Assembly (NCBI RefSeq): GCF_015354245.1
Contig: NZ_JADKYZ010000001.1
Coordinates: forward strand, 744,001-808,000
Source of the DNA: Diaphorobacter caeni
Lineage (GTDB): Bacteria > Pseudomonadota > Gammaproteobacteria > Burkholderiales > Burkholderiaceae_C
DNA: 64,000 nt
Direction: 5' to 3'
The position numbers were made by a program, and so were the translations under genes. The notes beneath the pieces are model-generated. The model searched no databases. It was not told where the DNA came from and was given only the letters and a program-made list of their open reading frames with translations. The stretch's first letter is position 1; every line of letters starts with the position of its first letter. This document shows, one piece after another, positions 9,911 through 18,175 of this stretch.

Positions 9911-11683
9911 ATGAGTCTGCAACAGAAGCTGCGCAATGCCGCACACGTCACGCGCCAGGCCATCGGGCTGGCGCGCCCCTATTTCGTGTCGGAGGAAAAG
10001 GGCAGGGCATGGGGGCTGCTCATCGCCATCATCGCGTTGAACCTCGGCACGGTCTACATGCTGGTGCTGCTCAATGAGTGGAATCGGGTGTTCTACGATG
10101 CGCTGGAGAACAAGCAGGCCGACGTGTTCTGGCAGCAGCTCTGGAAGTTCTGCTGGCTGGCTGCGATCTACATCGTGATTGCAGTCTACAAGTTCTATCT
10201 CACCCAGTTGCTGCAGCTCAGCTGGCGGCGCTGGCTTACCCGGCGCATGCTCTCGCGCTGGCTGGACGCCAAGGCCTTCTACCGACTGGAACTCGCGCGC
10301 TTCGGCGATGGCAACGGACCGGACAATCCTGACCAGCGCATTCAGGAAGATCTGAGCCTGTTCACCACGTTCACCGTGTCGCTGTCGATGGGGCTGCTCA
10401 ACGCGCTGGTCACCTTCGTGAGCTTCGTGGGCATTCTCTGGGGCTTGAGCGGCGTGATGGATGTGACCGCGCCACAGGCGCTGGGCGGCGGCACCTGGCA
10501 GGTGTCGGGCTTCATGGTGTGGATGGCGGTGCTGTATTGCCTGGTGGGCACGCTCATCACCTTATGGGTGGGGGCGCCGCAGGTGCTGCTCAACAACCGT
10601 CAGCAGCAGTTCGAGGCCAATTTTCGCCATTACATGATCCGCGTGCGCGAGCATGCCGAGGCGATTGCGCTGGACGGCGGCGAGCGCGTGGAAGGCGAGC
10701 GTCTGAACCTGCGCTTCGGTGACGTGCTGGGCAACTATCTGGCACTCATCCGCAAGCAAAAGAGCCTCATCTGGTTCACCACCTTCTTTGGACAGGCGGC
10801 GGTGGTATTCCCGTTCATCATCGCCGCGCCTCGCTTTTTCAGTGGCGCGATCCAGCTGGGGCAGCTCATGCAGATCTCGTCGGCGTTCGGTCAGGTGTCC
10901 GACTCGCTGAGCTGGATCGTGAACAACTACCAGGACATCGCCGCATGGCGCGCGACCACGCAACGCCTCGCGGGGTTTGATGAAAGTCTGAAGCAGCAGA
11001 GCGAGCATGCCCGTGACGGTGCCGAGCTGACGAAGGGCGACCATGTCGAGACCGCTTCGCTTGAGGTCGCCTTGCCGCAGGGCGAGGTGATTCTCGCGAA
11101 TGCGGCGTTGCGCGCGCTGCCAGGGGAGCATGTGCTGATCAGCGGGCCATCGGGCAGCGGAAAGTCCACGTTGATGCGGGTGTTTGCGGGCATCTGGCCG
11201 TTCGCACAGGGCCATGTGGAGCGGCCGCAGGATGCGATGTTCATTCCCCAGCGCCCCTATTTTCCTGAAGGTACGCTGCGCGACGCGCTGGCTTATCCGG
11301 AACCCGCGTCGCGGTACTCGGATGCGCAATTCTCGGCAGCGCTGGATAACGCCAGGTTGCCCAAGCTGCAGTCACGCCTTGCCGAGAGCAACGTGTGGAA
11401 CGCGGTGCTCTCCGGTGGCGAGCAGCAGCGGCTCGCGATTGCGCGTGTGCTGCTCAAGCGCCCCGCGTGGGTGTTCGCGGATGAGGCCACGAGCGCCATG
11501 GACAATCCAACCGAGGCGAACGTCTATCGGCAATTGGTGCAGTTGGTCGATGAAAAGCAGGGTGGACTCGTGTCGATCGCGCATCGCGACAGCGTGCATG
11601 CCTTTCACAACCGGCGCTGGACGCTGGAGCCCGAGCGTCAGCGGATCGAGGCGACCTCCCTTGCCGGCAGCGCATCGCCGTGA
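9911..11683 (+). CDS. SbmA/BacA-like ABC transporter, fused membrane and ATPase domains
   Basis: Half-size ABC transporter of the SbmA/BacA/YddA group, whose members handle peptides, vitamin B12-like molecules or very-long-chain fatty acids; the substrate here is unknown. The N-terminal about 350 residues hold some six membrane segments with the family stretch LNEWNRVFYDALENK. The C-terminal ATPase has Walker A GPSGSGKST, signature LSGGEQQRLAIARVLL and Walker B WVFADEATSAMD. I chose ATG 9911 (590 residues) because homologues begin near it; the frame is open about 100 bases further upstream. The gene stands alone between nagZ and the phosphofructokinase. Confidence 0.88.
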   Translation: MSLQQKLRNAAHVTRQAIGLARPYFVSEEKGRAWGLLIAIIALNLGTVYMLVLLNEWNRVFYDALENKQADVFWQQLWKFCWLAAIYIVIAVYKFYLTQLLQLSWRRWLTRRMLSRWLDAKAFYRLELARFGDGNGPDNPDQRIQEDLSLFTTFTVSLSMGLLNALVTFVSFVGILWGLSGVMDVTAPQALGGGTWQVSGFMVWMAVLYCLVGTLITLWVGAPQVLLNNRQQQFEANFRHYMIRVREHAEAIALDGGERVEGERLNLRFGDVLGNYLALIRKQKSLIWFTTFFGQAAVVFPFIIAAPRFFSGAIQLGQLMQISSAFGQVSDSLSWIVNNYQDIAAWRATTQRLAGFDESLKQQSEHARDGAELTKGDHVETASLEVALPQGEVILANAALRALPGEHVLISGPSGSGKSTLMRVFAGIWPFAQGHVERPQDAMFIPQRPYFPEGTLRDALAYPEPASRYSDAQFSAALDNARLPKLQSRLAESNVWNAVLSGGEQQRLAIARVLLKRPAWVFADEATSAMDNPTEANVYRQLVQLVDEKQGGLVSIAHRDSVHAFHNRRWTLEPERQRIEATSLAGSASP

Positions 11684-11731
11684 GTCATGGGATGATGCAC
11701 GCAGATTGAATTTTTCGAGGAGAACATCGCG

Positions 11732-12784
11732 ATGCGCGTTGGAGTGTTGACGGGTGGTGGAGATTGTCCGGGGCTCAATGCGGTGATCCGCGCTGTGACC
11801 AAGTCGCTGATCGGTCAGGGGCAGTGCGAGGTCATGGGCATCGAAGATGGATTTCAGGGCCTGATGGAAGCATCGCCGCGCGTGCGCGAGCTCACGTGGG
11901 ATCAGGTCTCGGGCATCCTGCATCGCGGTGGCACGATCTTGGGCACCAGCAACAGCGCCAATCCGTTGCGCGACGACGCAACCAAGGCGCTGGTGTCGCG
12001 CAATGCGAAGGCGCTGGGGCTCGACGTGCTGGTGGTGATCGGCGGCGACGGCACCATGTCGCTTGCGCACGGGCTCGCGGACGTGGGACTGCATTGCGTG
12101 GGCGTGCCCAAGACCATCGACAACGACATCGCGCACTGCGAGCGCAGCTTTGGTTTTGATACGGCGGTGGCTACGGTGACCGATGCGCTGCACCGCATCG
12201 AGAGCACCGCCAACAGCCACCACCGCGTGATGATCGTCGAGACCATGGGCCGACACGCGGGTTGGATCGCGCTCGAAGCGGGCCTTGCGGGCGGGGCCGA
12301 CATCATTGTGCTGCCCGAGATCGACTACGACATCGCGGCCATCGCCCTGCGTTGCCGCGAACGCGAGCTGCGCCAGCGCTACACCATCATCTGCATCGGA
12401 GAGGGGGCCAAGGAAAGCGGCGCCAGCCTCACCGTGCGCGAGCGCGTGGAGGGCAGCCCGGACCCCGTGCGCCTTGGCGGCGTAGCCCATGTGCTGCGGG
12501 AGCGCCTGCAGCCGCATCTGAAGAGCGAGGTGCGCGCTACGGTGCTTGGACATCTGCAGCGCGGCGGCGATCCGACACCGTTCGACCGCGTGCTGGCCAC
12601 GCGCTTCGGACATCGTGCCGCGCAGCTCGTGCTCGCGCGCGAATGGGGCCGCATGGTCACTTTGCAGCATGGCGAGATCGGCAGCGTCGCGCTGGGGGAT
12701 GTGGCCAACGCGCAGCGCACGGTGCCGCTGGATCACGAGCTGATCACGACGGCACTCGACATCGGAATCTCGCTGGGCCGCTGA
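11732..12784 (+). CDS. pfkA: 6-phosphofructokinase, PfkA superfamily, mixed ATP/PPi-type active site
   Basis: Phosphorylates fructose 6-phosphate to fructose 1,6-bisphosphate. 350 residues. TGGGDCPGLN at 7-16 is the phosphate-donor loop, GGDGTM (104-109) and PKTIDND (126-132) the catalytic region, METMGRHAG-type substrate loop at about 170-176. Gly107 is the residue of ATP-dependent enzymes (PPi enzymes have Asp), whereas Lys127 is the residue of PPi-dependent enzymes (E. coli PfkA has Gly). Such hybrids are known in actinobacterial and related long-clade enzymes; the donor cannot be decided from sequence. A strong ribosome-binding site (GAGGAG) precedes ATG 11732. Confidence 0.9.
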   Translation: MRVGVLTGGGDCPGLNAVIRAVTKSLIGQGQCEVMGIEDGFQGLMEASPRVRELTWDQVSGILHRGGTILGTSNSANPLRDDATKALVSRNAKALGLDVLVVIGGDGTMSLAHGLADVGLHCVGVPKTIDNDIAHCERSFGFDTAVATVTDALHRIESTANSHHRVMIVETMGRHAGWIALEAGLAGGADIIVLPEIDYDIAAIALRCRERELRQRYTIICIGEGAKESGASLTVRERVEGSPDPVRLGGVAHVLRERLQPHLKSEVRATVLGHLQRGGDPTPFDRVLATRFGHRAAQLVLAREWGRMVTLQHGEIGSVALGDVANAQRTVPLDHELITTALDIGISLGR

Positions 12785-12814
12785 GGTCGGCGCCAGGTCG
12801 CAAACGAAGGGTGG

Positions 12815-13477
12815 TCAGGGAAAGCTGGCCGCCTTGGGGGCGGGTGTCGGCTCGTTGCTGGCATGGGCCGCCGTCGGTGCTGCGGGCGGCTGGTGCAGCT
12901 TGTTCTGCGGCAGCGGCTTGCCCTCGGGCCAGCGGCGCACCACGCGCTGGAAGATCAGCGCATTGGGAATCTGCAGCAGCGTGCCGGGCTCGGGTGCGGT
13001 GGAATCTTCCAGCGTGGTGTAGAGCAGGTTGATGTCGACCACCTTGCCTACCGCGCCGAGCTTCTCGGCAGTGTCCAGCACCTCGATGTGGTCGCCCACG
13101 CGGAACGGACCGACCACGAAGATCAGAAACGCGCAGAACAGATTCGACAGCACGCTCCACGCGGCAAAGAACGCGACAGCGCCGACGGTGGCGAAGCCGG
13201 TGAAGGCAGTCCAGAGAACGGATGCGGACACGCCCAGCCGCTCCAGCACGAGCAGCAGCGCGCTCAGGATGATGAGCCAGCGCACGACGACCGTGACCGG
13301 CGTGGTCAGTTCATGCGGAAACTGGTAGTGCTCGCCCGCGCGGGACATGATGCGCTTGAACATGCTGTGCAGCAGCACGGCGACGGCGATGATCAGCACG
13401 ATCTGGAAGCCGGGGACGATCAGGTCCAACGAGTCCTGTGTCCAATCCGGCAAGTAAGTTCTCCAACGGAAGGCCAT
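12815..13477 (-). CDS. Short MscS-type mechanosensitive channel
   Basis: Membrane channel of the small-conductance mechanosensitive family that opens under membrane tension. The 220 residues contain three hydrophobic segments (about 18-38, 60-80, 92-120); the last is the pore helix region, followed by FRVGDHIEVLDTAEKLGAV, the start of the beta domain. Instead of the C-terminal alpha/beta domain of E. coli MscS there is a Pro/Ala-rich tail of about 35 residues. It converges on the phosphofructokinase gene 30 bases away. Confidence 0.85.
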   Translation of the reverse strand: MAFRWRTYLPDWTQDSLDLIVPGFQIVLIIAVAVLLHSMFKRIMSRAGEHYQFPHELTTPVTVVVRWLIILSALLLVLERLGVSASVLWTAFTGFATVGAVAFFAAWSVLSNLFCAFLIFVVGPFRVGDHIEVLDTAEKLGAVGKVVDINLLYTTLEDSTAPEPGTLLQIPNALIFQRVVRRWPEGKPLPQNKLHQPPAAPTAAHASNEPTPAPKAASFP

Positions 13478-13548
13478 GTCTTTTCTAATGTTCGAATACC
13501 AAATGAATTAAGGACCTTAACATTTTTGGTCATTGTGCTTGTTGGTAC

Positions 13549-13679
13549 GAAGCCTGACGGCTTCGATGGGCGCTTCCTTTGGAGACGCCGATATGGCCCC
13601 TCATGCGTCGTTGCGAAGGCTTGCCGTACCGAAGTACTGTCTGTGCCTTCGCGTCTAGCCTGAGGGGCCATCTCGGCGT
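13549..13679 (+). repeat. Structured hairpin repeat, family 1, copy A
   Basis: A 131-bp unit resembling copies at 13783-13897 (inverted) and 58870-59000. It starts with a small hairpin GAAGCC/GGCTTC (13549-13564). The main hairpin has 17-bp outer arms at 13587-13603 and 13661-13677 with one mismatch, a perfect inner stem GCGAAGGC/GCCTTCGC (13613-13620, 13645-13652) and an apical GTAC/GTAC stem with loop CGAA. Unpaired TTGCC and TGTCTG strands flank the apical stem and are the same in every copy. It lies upstream of the MscS gene. Confidence 0.85.
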
Positions 13680-13711
13680 TAGGGTGGGAGAGTGGGCCGT
13701 GGCTGGTGTGA

Positions 13712-13774
13712 CGAAGGCCCGCTGTTTGAAGCCCGGATTCAAACCATTGGTTTTTGAAGCGCAGCGGGCGTTCG
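13712..13774. repeat. Central inverted repeat between the two family-1 hairpins
   Basis: Arms CGAAGGCCCGCTG (13712-13724) and CAGCGGGCGTTCG (13762-13774) pair at 12 of 13 positions. Inside are two smaller palindromes, TTTGAA/TTCAAA and AAACCATTGGTTT-like. With copies A and B this makes the whole 13549-13897 stretch a nested inverted structure. The 480-base gap between mscS and the diguanylate cyclase holds no credible protein gene; open frames through it consist of repeat sequence. Confidence 0.7.
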
Positions 13775-13782
13775 AACCTTCG

Positions 13783-13897
13783 ACACCAATGCCGAGATGG
13801 GCTCTCAGGCGCGACGCAAAGCCGCAGACAGTATGTTCATACGGCAAGGCTTTGCAACAAAGCCTGAGGGCCCATCTCGGCACCCCAAAACGAAGAC
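13783..13897 (-). repeat. Structured hairpin repeat, family 1, copy B, inverted
   Basis: Opposite orientation to copy A. Outer arms of 20 bp at 13791-13810 and 13862-13881 have one mismatch. Read on the minus strand, the inner stem is GCAAAGCC/GGCTTTGC and the apical stem GTAT/ATAC, different from copy A in sequence but still paired. The unpaired TTGCC and TGTCTG strands are conserved. Confidence 0.85.
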
Positions 13898-13961
13898 TGC
13901 CCAACAACGCACGGCCCCATAGTTCGTCATGCAGTACAAGGCGCAATGAAAAACCAGAAAA

Positions 13962-14999
13962 TCAACGCTTGCGTTGCTCGATCGTATCCATCTGCATTTC
14001 GAAGCTGAAGAAGCGGTCGCGTCCTTGGGCTTTGGCGGCGTAGAGGGCTTCGTCGGCGCGCATCACCATGGTGATCGCGCTCGTGCTGTCATCCGGCACG
14101 CATGTGGTGATGCCGCCGGACAGGGTGAGCACCGGACCGATGGGCGAGTCGGGGTGGGCAATGTCGCGGGTCTTGAGCAGGCCGCCGAGAGCGCGGGCGA
14201 ATGTCATGGCGCCGGCGCGGGGGGTGTTGGGCAGGATCAGCGCGAATTCTTCGCCGCCGTAGCGCGCTGCCACGTCGCGTGGGCGCATGCAGACTTCGCG
14301 CAGCACGCGGGCGACATCGCGCAGCGCGGCGTCGCCTTGCACGTGGCCGGCGGTGTCGTTGAAGCGTTTGAAGTGGTCCAGGTCGCACAGCATCAGCGTG
14401 AGCGGTGCGTGGTCGCGGCGGGCGGCCATGATTTCGGTGTGCAGGATGCGGTCGAATCCGCGCCGGTTGACCAGACCCGTGAGCGGGTCCATCTCCACCA
14501 TTTCGTTGAGGCGCTGGTTCGCCACATGCAGCTCGTCGGTCAGGGTGACCAGACGGCGTCGCATTTCGTGCAGGCGGCGCATGGCGCGCAGCTTCGCGGC
14601 CAGAACGATGGGTTTGACGGGCTTGACCAGATAGTCGTCGCCACCGGCCTCGATGCCGCGCCAGACGTCGAGGTCGCCGTCAAGGCCCGAGAGAAAGATG
14701 ATCGGTGTCCAGCCGCCGGGTTCAAGCTCGCGCATGCGCTGGGCAACCCAGTAGCCGTCATGCACGCCGTGCAGGCGGATGTCCAGCAGCACCATGTCCG
14801 GGCGACGCATCTCGAAGAGCCGCAGCGCGGGCTCGGCGTCGGACGCTTCGAGTACCTCGGAGACGCCCGCGCGGCGCAGCTCGCTTCCCAGTTGTGCCCG
14901 AACGGACGCGAGATCATCCACCAACAGCACCGAGAACGGGCGGTCGGAAGAGGATGACTGGGCTGTGCTCAAACTGGATTCGTTGAGTAGCGGGCTCAT
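13962..14999 (-). CDS. Response regulator with diguanylate cyclase (GGDEF) output
   Basis: Predicted phosphorylation-dependent synthase of the second messenger cyclic di-GMP. The receiver domain covers about residues 22-140: acidic pocket Asp28/Asp29, phospho-acceptor Asp73 in VLLDIRLHG and the conserved Lys in DDYLVKPV. A coiled linker (about 140-170) leads to a GGDEF domain with an intact GGEEF catalytic motif. RPRD lies five residues before it, a complete RxxD inhibitory site, so product inhibition is expected. No partner kinase is adjacent. 345 residues; no EAL domain. Confidence 0.92.
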   Translation of the reverse strand: MSPLLNESSLSTAQSSSSDRPFSVLLVDDLASVRAQLGSELRRAGVSEVLEASDAEPALRLFEMRRPDMVLLDIRLHGVHDGYWVAQRMRELEPGGWTPIIFLSGLDGDLDVWRGIEAGGDDYLVKPVKPIVLAAKLRAMRRLHEMRRRLVTLTDELHVANQRLNEMVEMDPLTGLVNRRGFDRILHTEIMAARRDHAPLTLMLCDLDHFKRFNDTAGHVQGDAALRDVARVLREVCMRPRDVAARYGGEEFALILPNTPRAGAMTFARALGGLLKTRDIAHPDSPIGPVLTLSGGITTCVPDDSTSAITMVMRADEALYAAKAQGRDRFFSFEMQMDTIEQRKR

Positions 15000-15109
15000 G
15001 GGTTCTCAAGGATTCGCGTTGGCACGCCGCCGATGGCCGGATGGACAATCGGCGAGGTGAATGTTTGCGAACGTCGGAGAACCAGTGTAACCCGCCCCGC
15101 CCAAAATTG

Positions 15110-16648
15110 TTACTGTTCGCGACGAAGGGCAGGGAACAGAATGATGTCGCGGATGCTGGGGCTGTCGGTCAGCAGCATCATCAGGCGGTCGATGCCAATG
15201 CCGCAGCCGCCTGTGGGAGGCATGCCGTACTCGAGCGCACGCACGAAATCGTGGTCGAAATACATCGCTTCGTCGTCGCCGCTGTCCTTGGCGTCCACCT
15301 GCGCGTTGAAGCGCGCGGCCTGATCTTCGGCGTCGTTGAGCTCCGAGAAACCGTTGCCGAACTCGCGGCCGGTGATGTAGAGCTCAAAGCGCTCGGTCAC
15401 TTCGGGGCGGTCATCGTTGGCGCGGGCCAGCGGCGAGATTTCGGTCGGGTGCTCCATGATGAAGGTCGGCTGCCAGAGCTTTTCTTCGACCACCTCCTCG
15501 AAATACAGCACCTGCAGACCGGCGAGTGTGCGCGTGGACAGTTTGTCCTTTTCCTCGTTCATGCCCAGCTTCTTGAGGGCATTGATCAGCCAGTCGCGGT
15601 TGCCCACGTTGTCGCCCGCGTCGGTGAACTTGACGATGGATTCGGGAATCGTCAGGCGCTCGAACGGCTTGGAGAGATCGACTTCCTTGCCACCGTATTC
15701 GAACACCAGCGAGCCGCGCGCGTTCTTGGCGGCGTCGCGCACGATGGCTTCGGTGTAGTCCATGATGTCCTGGTAGTTCCAGTACGCCGCATAGAACTCC
15801 ATCATCGTGAATTCGGGGTTGTGGCGGACCGAGATGCCTTCATTGCGGAAGTTGCGGTTGATCTCGAACACGCGTTCGAAGCCGCCGACGATCAGGCGCT
15901 TGAGGTACAGCTCGGGCGCAATGCGCAGGTACATTTCCTGGTCCAGCGCGTTGTGGTGCGTGACGAAGGGCTTGGCGTTCGCGCCGCCGGGGATCGGATG
16001 CAGCATCGGCGTCTCGACTTCGAGGAACCCGTTCTGCACCATGAAGTTGCGCAGGCCCGACACCGCATTGCTGCGCGCGATGAAGCGCTTGCGCGCGTCC
16101 TCGTCGGTCATCAGGTCGACGTAGCGCTGGCGGTACTTCACTTCCTGATCCGCCACGCCGTGGAACTTGTCGGGCATGGGGCGCAGGCTCTTGGTGAGCA
16201 TGCGGATCTTCGTGACCTTCACGGACAGCTCGCCCGCCTTGGTCTTCATGAGCGTGCCTTCGGCGCCGATGATGTCGCCCAGATCCCACTTCTTGAAGTC
16301 GGCATAGAGCTCCTCGCCGATCGCGTCGCGCGTCACGTACAGCTGGATGCGGCCGGTGGCGTCCTGCACGGTGGCGAAACTGGCCTTGCCCATCACGCGC
16401 TTGAGCATCATGCGGCCGCCCACGCTGACGGTGAGGTTCTGCGCTTCGAGCGCTTCGGTCTCGGTCGCGCCGTAGGTGGCGGCCAGAGCGCCTGCGCGGT
16501 TGGCGGGCTTGAAGTCGTTGGGGAATGCCACGCCTTTGCCTGCCGCCTGCGCTTCACGCAGCACCTTGAGTTTTTCGCGGCGCTCTGCGACGAGCTTGTT
16601 CTCGTCAACGGTGACTGCTGGAGTGTTCGTAGGCTGATCGGATGACAT
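15110..16648 (-). CDS. lysS: Lysyl-tRNA synthetase, class II
   Basis: Charges tRNA-Lys with lysine. 512 residues from the ATG at 16648, which gives the start MSSDQP; the frame is open a little further upstream. The N-terminal anticodon-binding OB fold (about 60-170) precedes the class II catalytic core with motif 2 ([20 protein letters not shown]) and the motif 3 region near the C-terminus ([14 protein letters not shown]). It is divergent from ugd with a 154-base gap that must contain both promoters. Confidence 0.96.
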   Translation of the reverse strand: MSSDQPTNTPAVTVDENKLVAERREKLKVLREAQAAGKGVAFPNDFKPANRAGALAATYGATETEALEAQNLTVSVGGRMMLKRVMGKASFATVQDATGRIQLYVTRDAIGEELYADFKKWDLGDIIGAEGTLMKTKAGELSVKVTKIRMLTKSLRPMPDKFHGVADQEVKYRQRYVDLMTDEDARKRFIARSNAVSGLRNFMVQNGFLEVETPMLHPIPGGANAKPFVTHHNALDQEMYLRIAPELYLKRLIVGGFERVFEINRNFRNEGISVRHNPEFTMMEFYAAYWNYQDIMDYTEAIVRDAAKNARGSLVFEYGGKEVDLSKPFERLTIPESIVKFTDAGDNVGNRDWLINALKKLGMNEEKDKLSTRTLAGLQVLYFEEVVEEKLWQPTFIMEHPTEISPLARANDDRPEVTERFELYITGREFGNGFSELNDAEDQAARFNAQVDAKDSGDDEAMYFDHDFVRALEYGMPPTGGCGIGIDRLMMLLTDSPSIRDIILFPALRREQ

Positions 16649-16802
16649 AAAGAATTCGGTGGTTGCCCGGAAGGGTGACAATAGCGGCGGTCAAAGCTCC
16701 GTTGCCGGGGCCGCGCGCGCTGGAAAACCCTCAATTTTAAGTCCATGCGCGCAAATCGGGCTCACAAGGGCTTTCGACTGCCATTGTTGCGAGCGGAAAT
16801 TT

Positions 16803-18170
16803 ATGAAAATCACCATTGTGGGCGCGGGTTACGTGGGTCTCGTGTCGGCCGCGTGCTTTGCTGAATTGGGCAATCAGGTGCTCTGCGTGGAGCGGGATGC
16901 GGGCCGGGTGGAGCGCCTGAAAAAGGCCGAGGTGCCGATCTTCGAGCCGGGGCTCTCGGAGCTGATCGCCAAGAACCTGACCGCAGGTCGCCTCGTCTTC
17001 ACCACCGAAATGAAGGCTGGAGTCCGCCATGCGGACGTTCTTTTCATTGCCGTTGGCACGCCGCCCAAGGGGGATTCGAGCGCCGATACCAGCCAGGTGC
17101 TGGCGGTGGCCGAGCAGATCGGCGAGCATCTCTCGCGATTTCTCGTGGTGGTGGACAAGTCCACAGTGCCGGTGGGCACGGCCGACAAGGTGCGGGGCGC
17201 GATCCAGCGCGCGCTGAAGAAGCGTGCCGATCCCGCGAAGAAGCTGCCGGATTTCGCCGTGGTCTCCAACCCCGAGTTCCTCAAGGAAGGGGCGGCGGTC
17301 GAGGATTTCATGCGCCCGGACCGCGTGGTGATCGGCGTGAGCGACGACGCTGCGGGCCGCAAGGCCGAGACGCTGCTGCGTCAGGCCTATGCGCCGTTCA
17401 ACCGCAACCGCGAGCGGCTGATCGTCATGGACGTGAAGAGCGCCGAGCTCACCAAGTACGCGGCCAATGCGCTGCTGGCCACCAAGATCAGCTTCATGAA
17501 CGACATGGCGAACCTGGCCGACGCGCTGGGGGCCGACATCGAGCAAGTGCGCAAGGGCATCGGTTCGGATCGCCGCATCGGCTACGACTTCATCTACGCG
17601 GGGCTGGGTTACGGTGGATCGTGCTTTCCCAAGGATGTGGCGGCCATCTGCCACACGGCGCGCGAGGCGGGCGAGCGCATGCGCGTGGTCGAGGCGGTGC
17701 GGGCCGTCAACGACGGGCAGAAGGAGCGCTTTGTTGACCGCGTGATCGCGCATTTCGGGGGCTCGCTCAAAGGGCTGACGATCGCGGTCTGGGGCCTGAC
17801 TTTCAAACCCGCGACCGACGACGTGCGCGAGGCGCCGAGCCGCCACATCGTGCGCAGGCTGATCGCCGCAGGTGCCAAGGTGCGCGCTCATGACCCACAG
17901 GTGCAGTCGCTTGAGCAGCTCATGCCAGGCGACAACGTGGCGCGTCTGAAGGCGTTCATCGAATTTGCCGCAGACCCCATGGAGGCCGCGAAGGGCGCGG
18001 ACGCGCTGCTGATCGCGACCGAGTGGAAGGTCTACCGCAGCCCGGATTTCCCCGCGCTGCGCAAGCTGCTCAAGAAGCCGGTGATCTTTGATGGTCGCAA
18101 CCTGTTCGAGCCGGCCGACATGAAGCGCCTCGGCTTTCAATACCAGGGCGTGGGCCGCCGCACGGCCTGA
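16803..18170 (+). CDS. ugd: UDP-glucose 6-dehydrogenase
   Basis: Oxidises UDP-glucose to UDP-glucuronate with two NAD+, feeding surface polysaccharide synthesis. 455 residues. The NAD-binding GAGYVG lies at residues 7-12; the catalytic cysteine is Cys274 in GYGGSCFPKD; the C-terminal domain has GLTFKPATDDVREAPS. ATG 16803 is the natural start. The flippase gene begins five bases after the stop, so ugd appears to open the glycan operon 16803-25503. Confidence 0.95.
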   Translation: MKITIVGAGYVGLVSAACFAELGNQVLCVERDAGRVERLKKAEVPIFEPGLSELIAKNLTAGRLVFTTEMKAGVRHADVLFIAVGTPPKGDSSADTSQVLAVAEQIGEHLSRFLVVVDKSTVPVGTADKVRGAIQRALKKRADPAKKLPDFAVVSNPEFLKEGAAVEDFMRPDRVVIGVSDDAAGRKAETLLRQAYAPFNRNRERLIVMDVKSAELTKYAANALLATKISFMNDMANLADALGADIEQVRKGIGSDRRIGYDFIYAGLGYGGSCFPKDVAAICHTAREAGERMRVVEAVRAVNDGQKERFVDRVIAHFGGSLKGLTIAVWGLTFKPATDDVREAPSRHIVRRLIAAGAKVRAHDPQVQSLEQLMPGDNVARLKAFIEFAADPMEAAKGADALLIATEWKVYRSPDFPALRKLLKKPVIFDGRNLFEPADMKRLGFQYQGVGRRTA

Positions 18171-18175
18171 ACGTC

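Noticed and set aside
13530-14043. Open frames of about 140-150 codons in both strands across the mscS-GGDEF gap
   Set aside because: They consist of the inverted hairpin repeats; the two strands give mirror-image peptides and neither has a ribosome-binding site.
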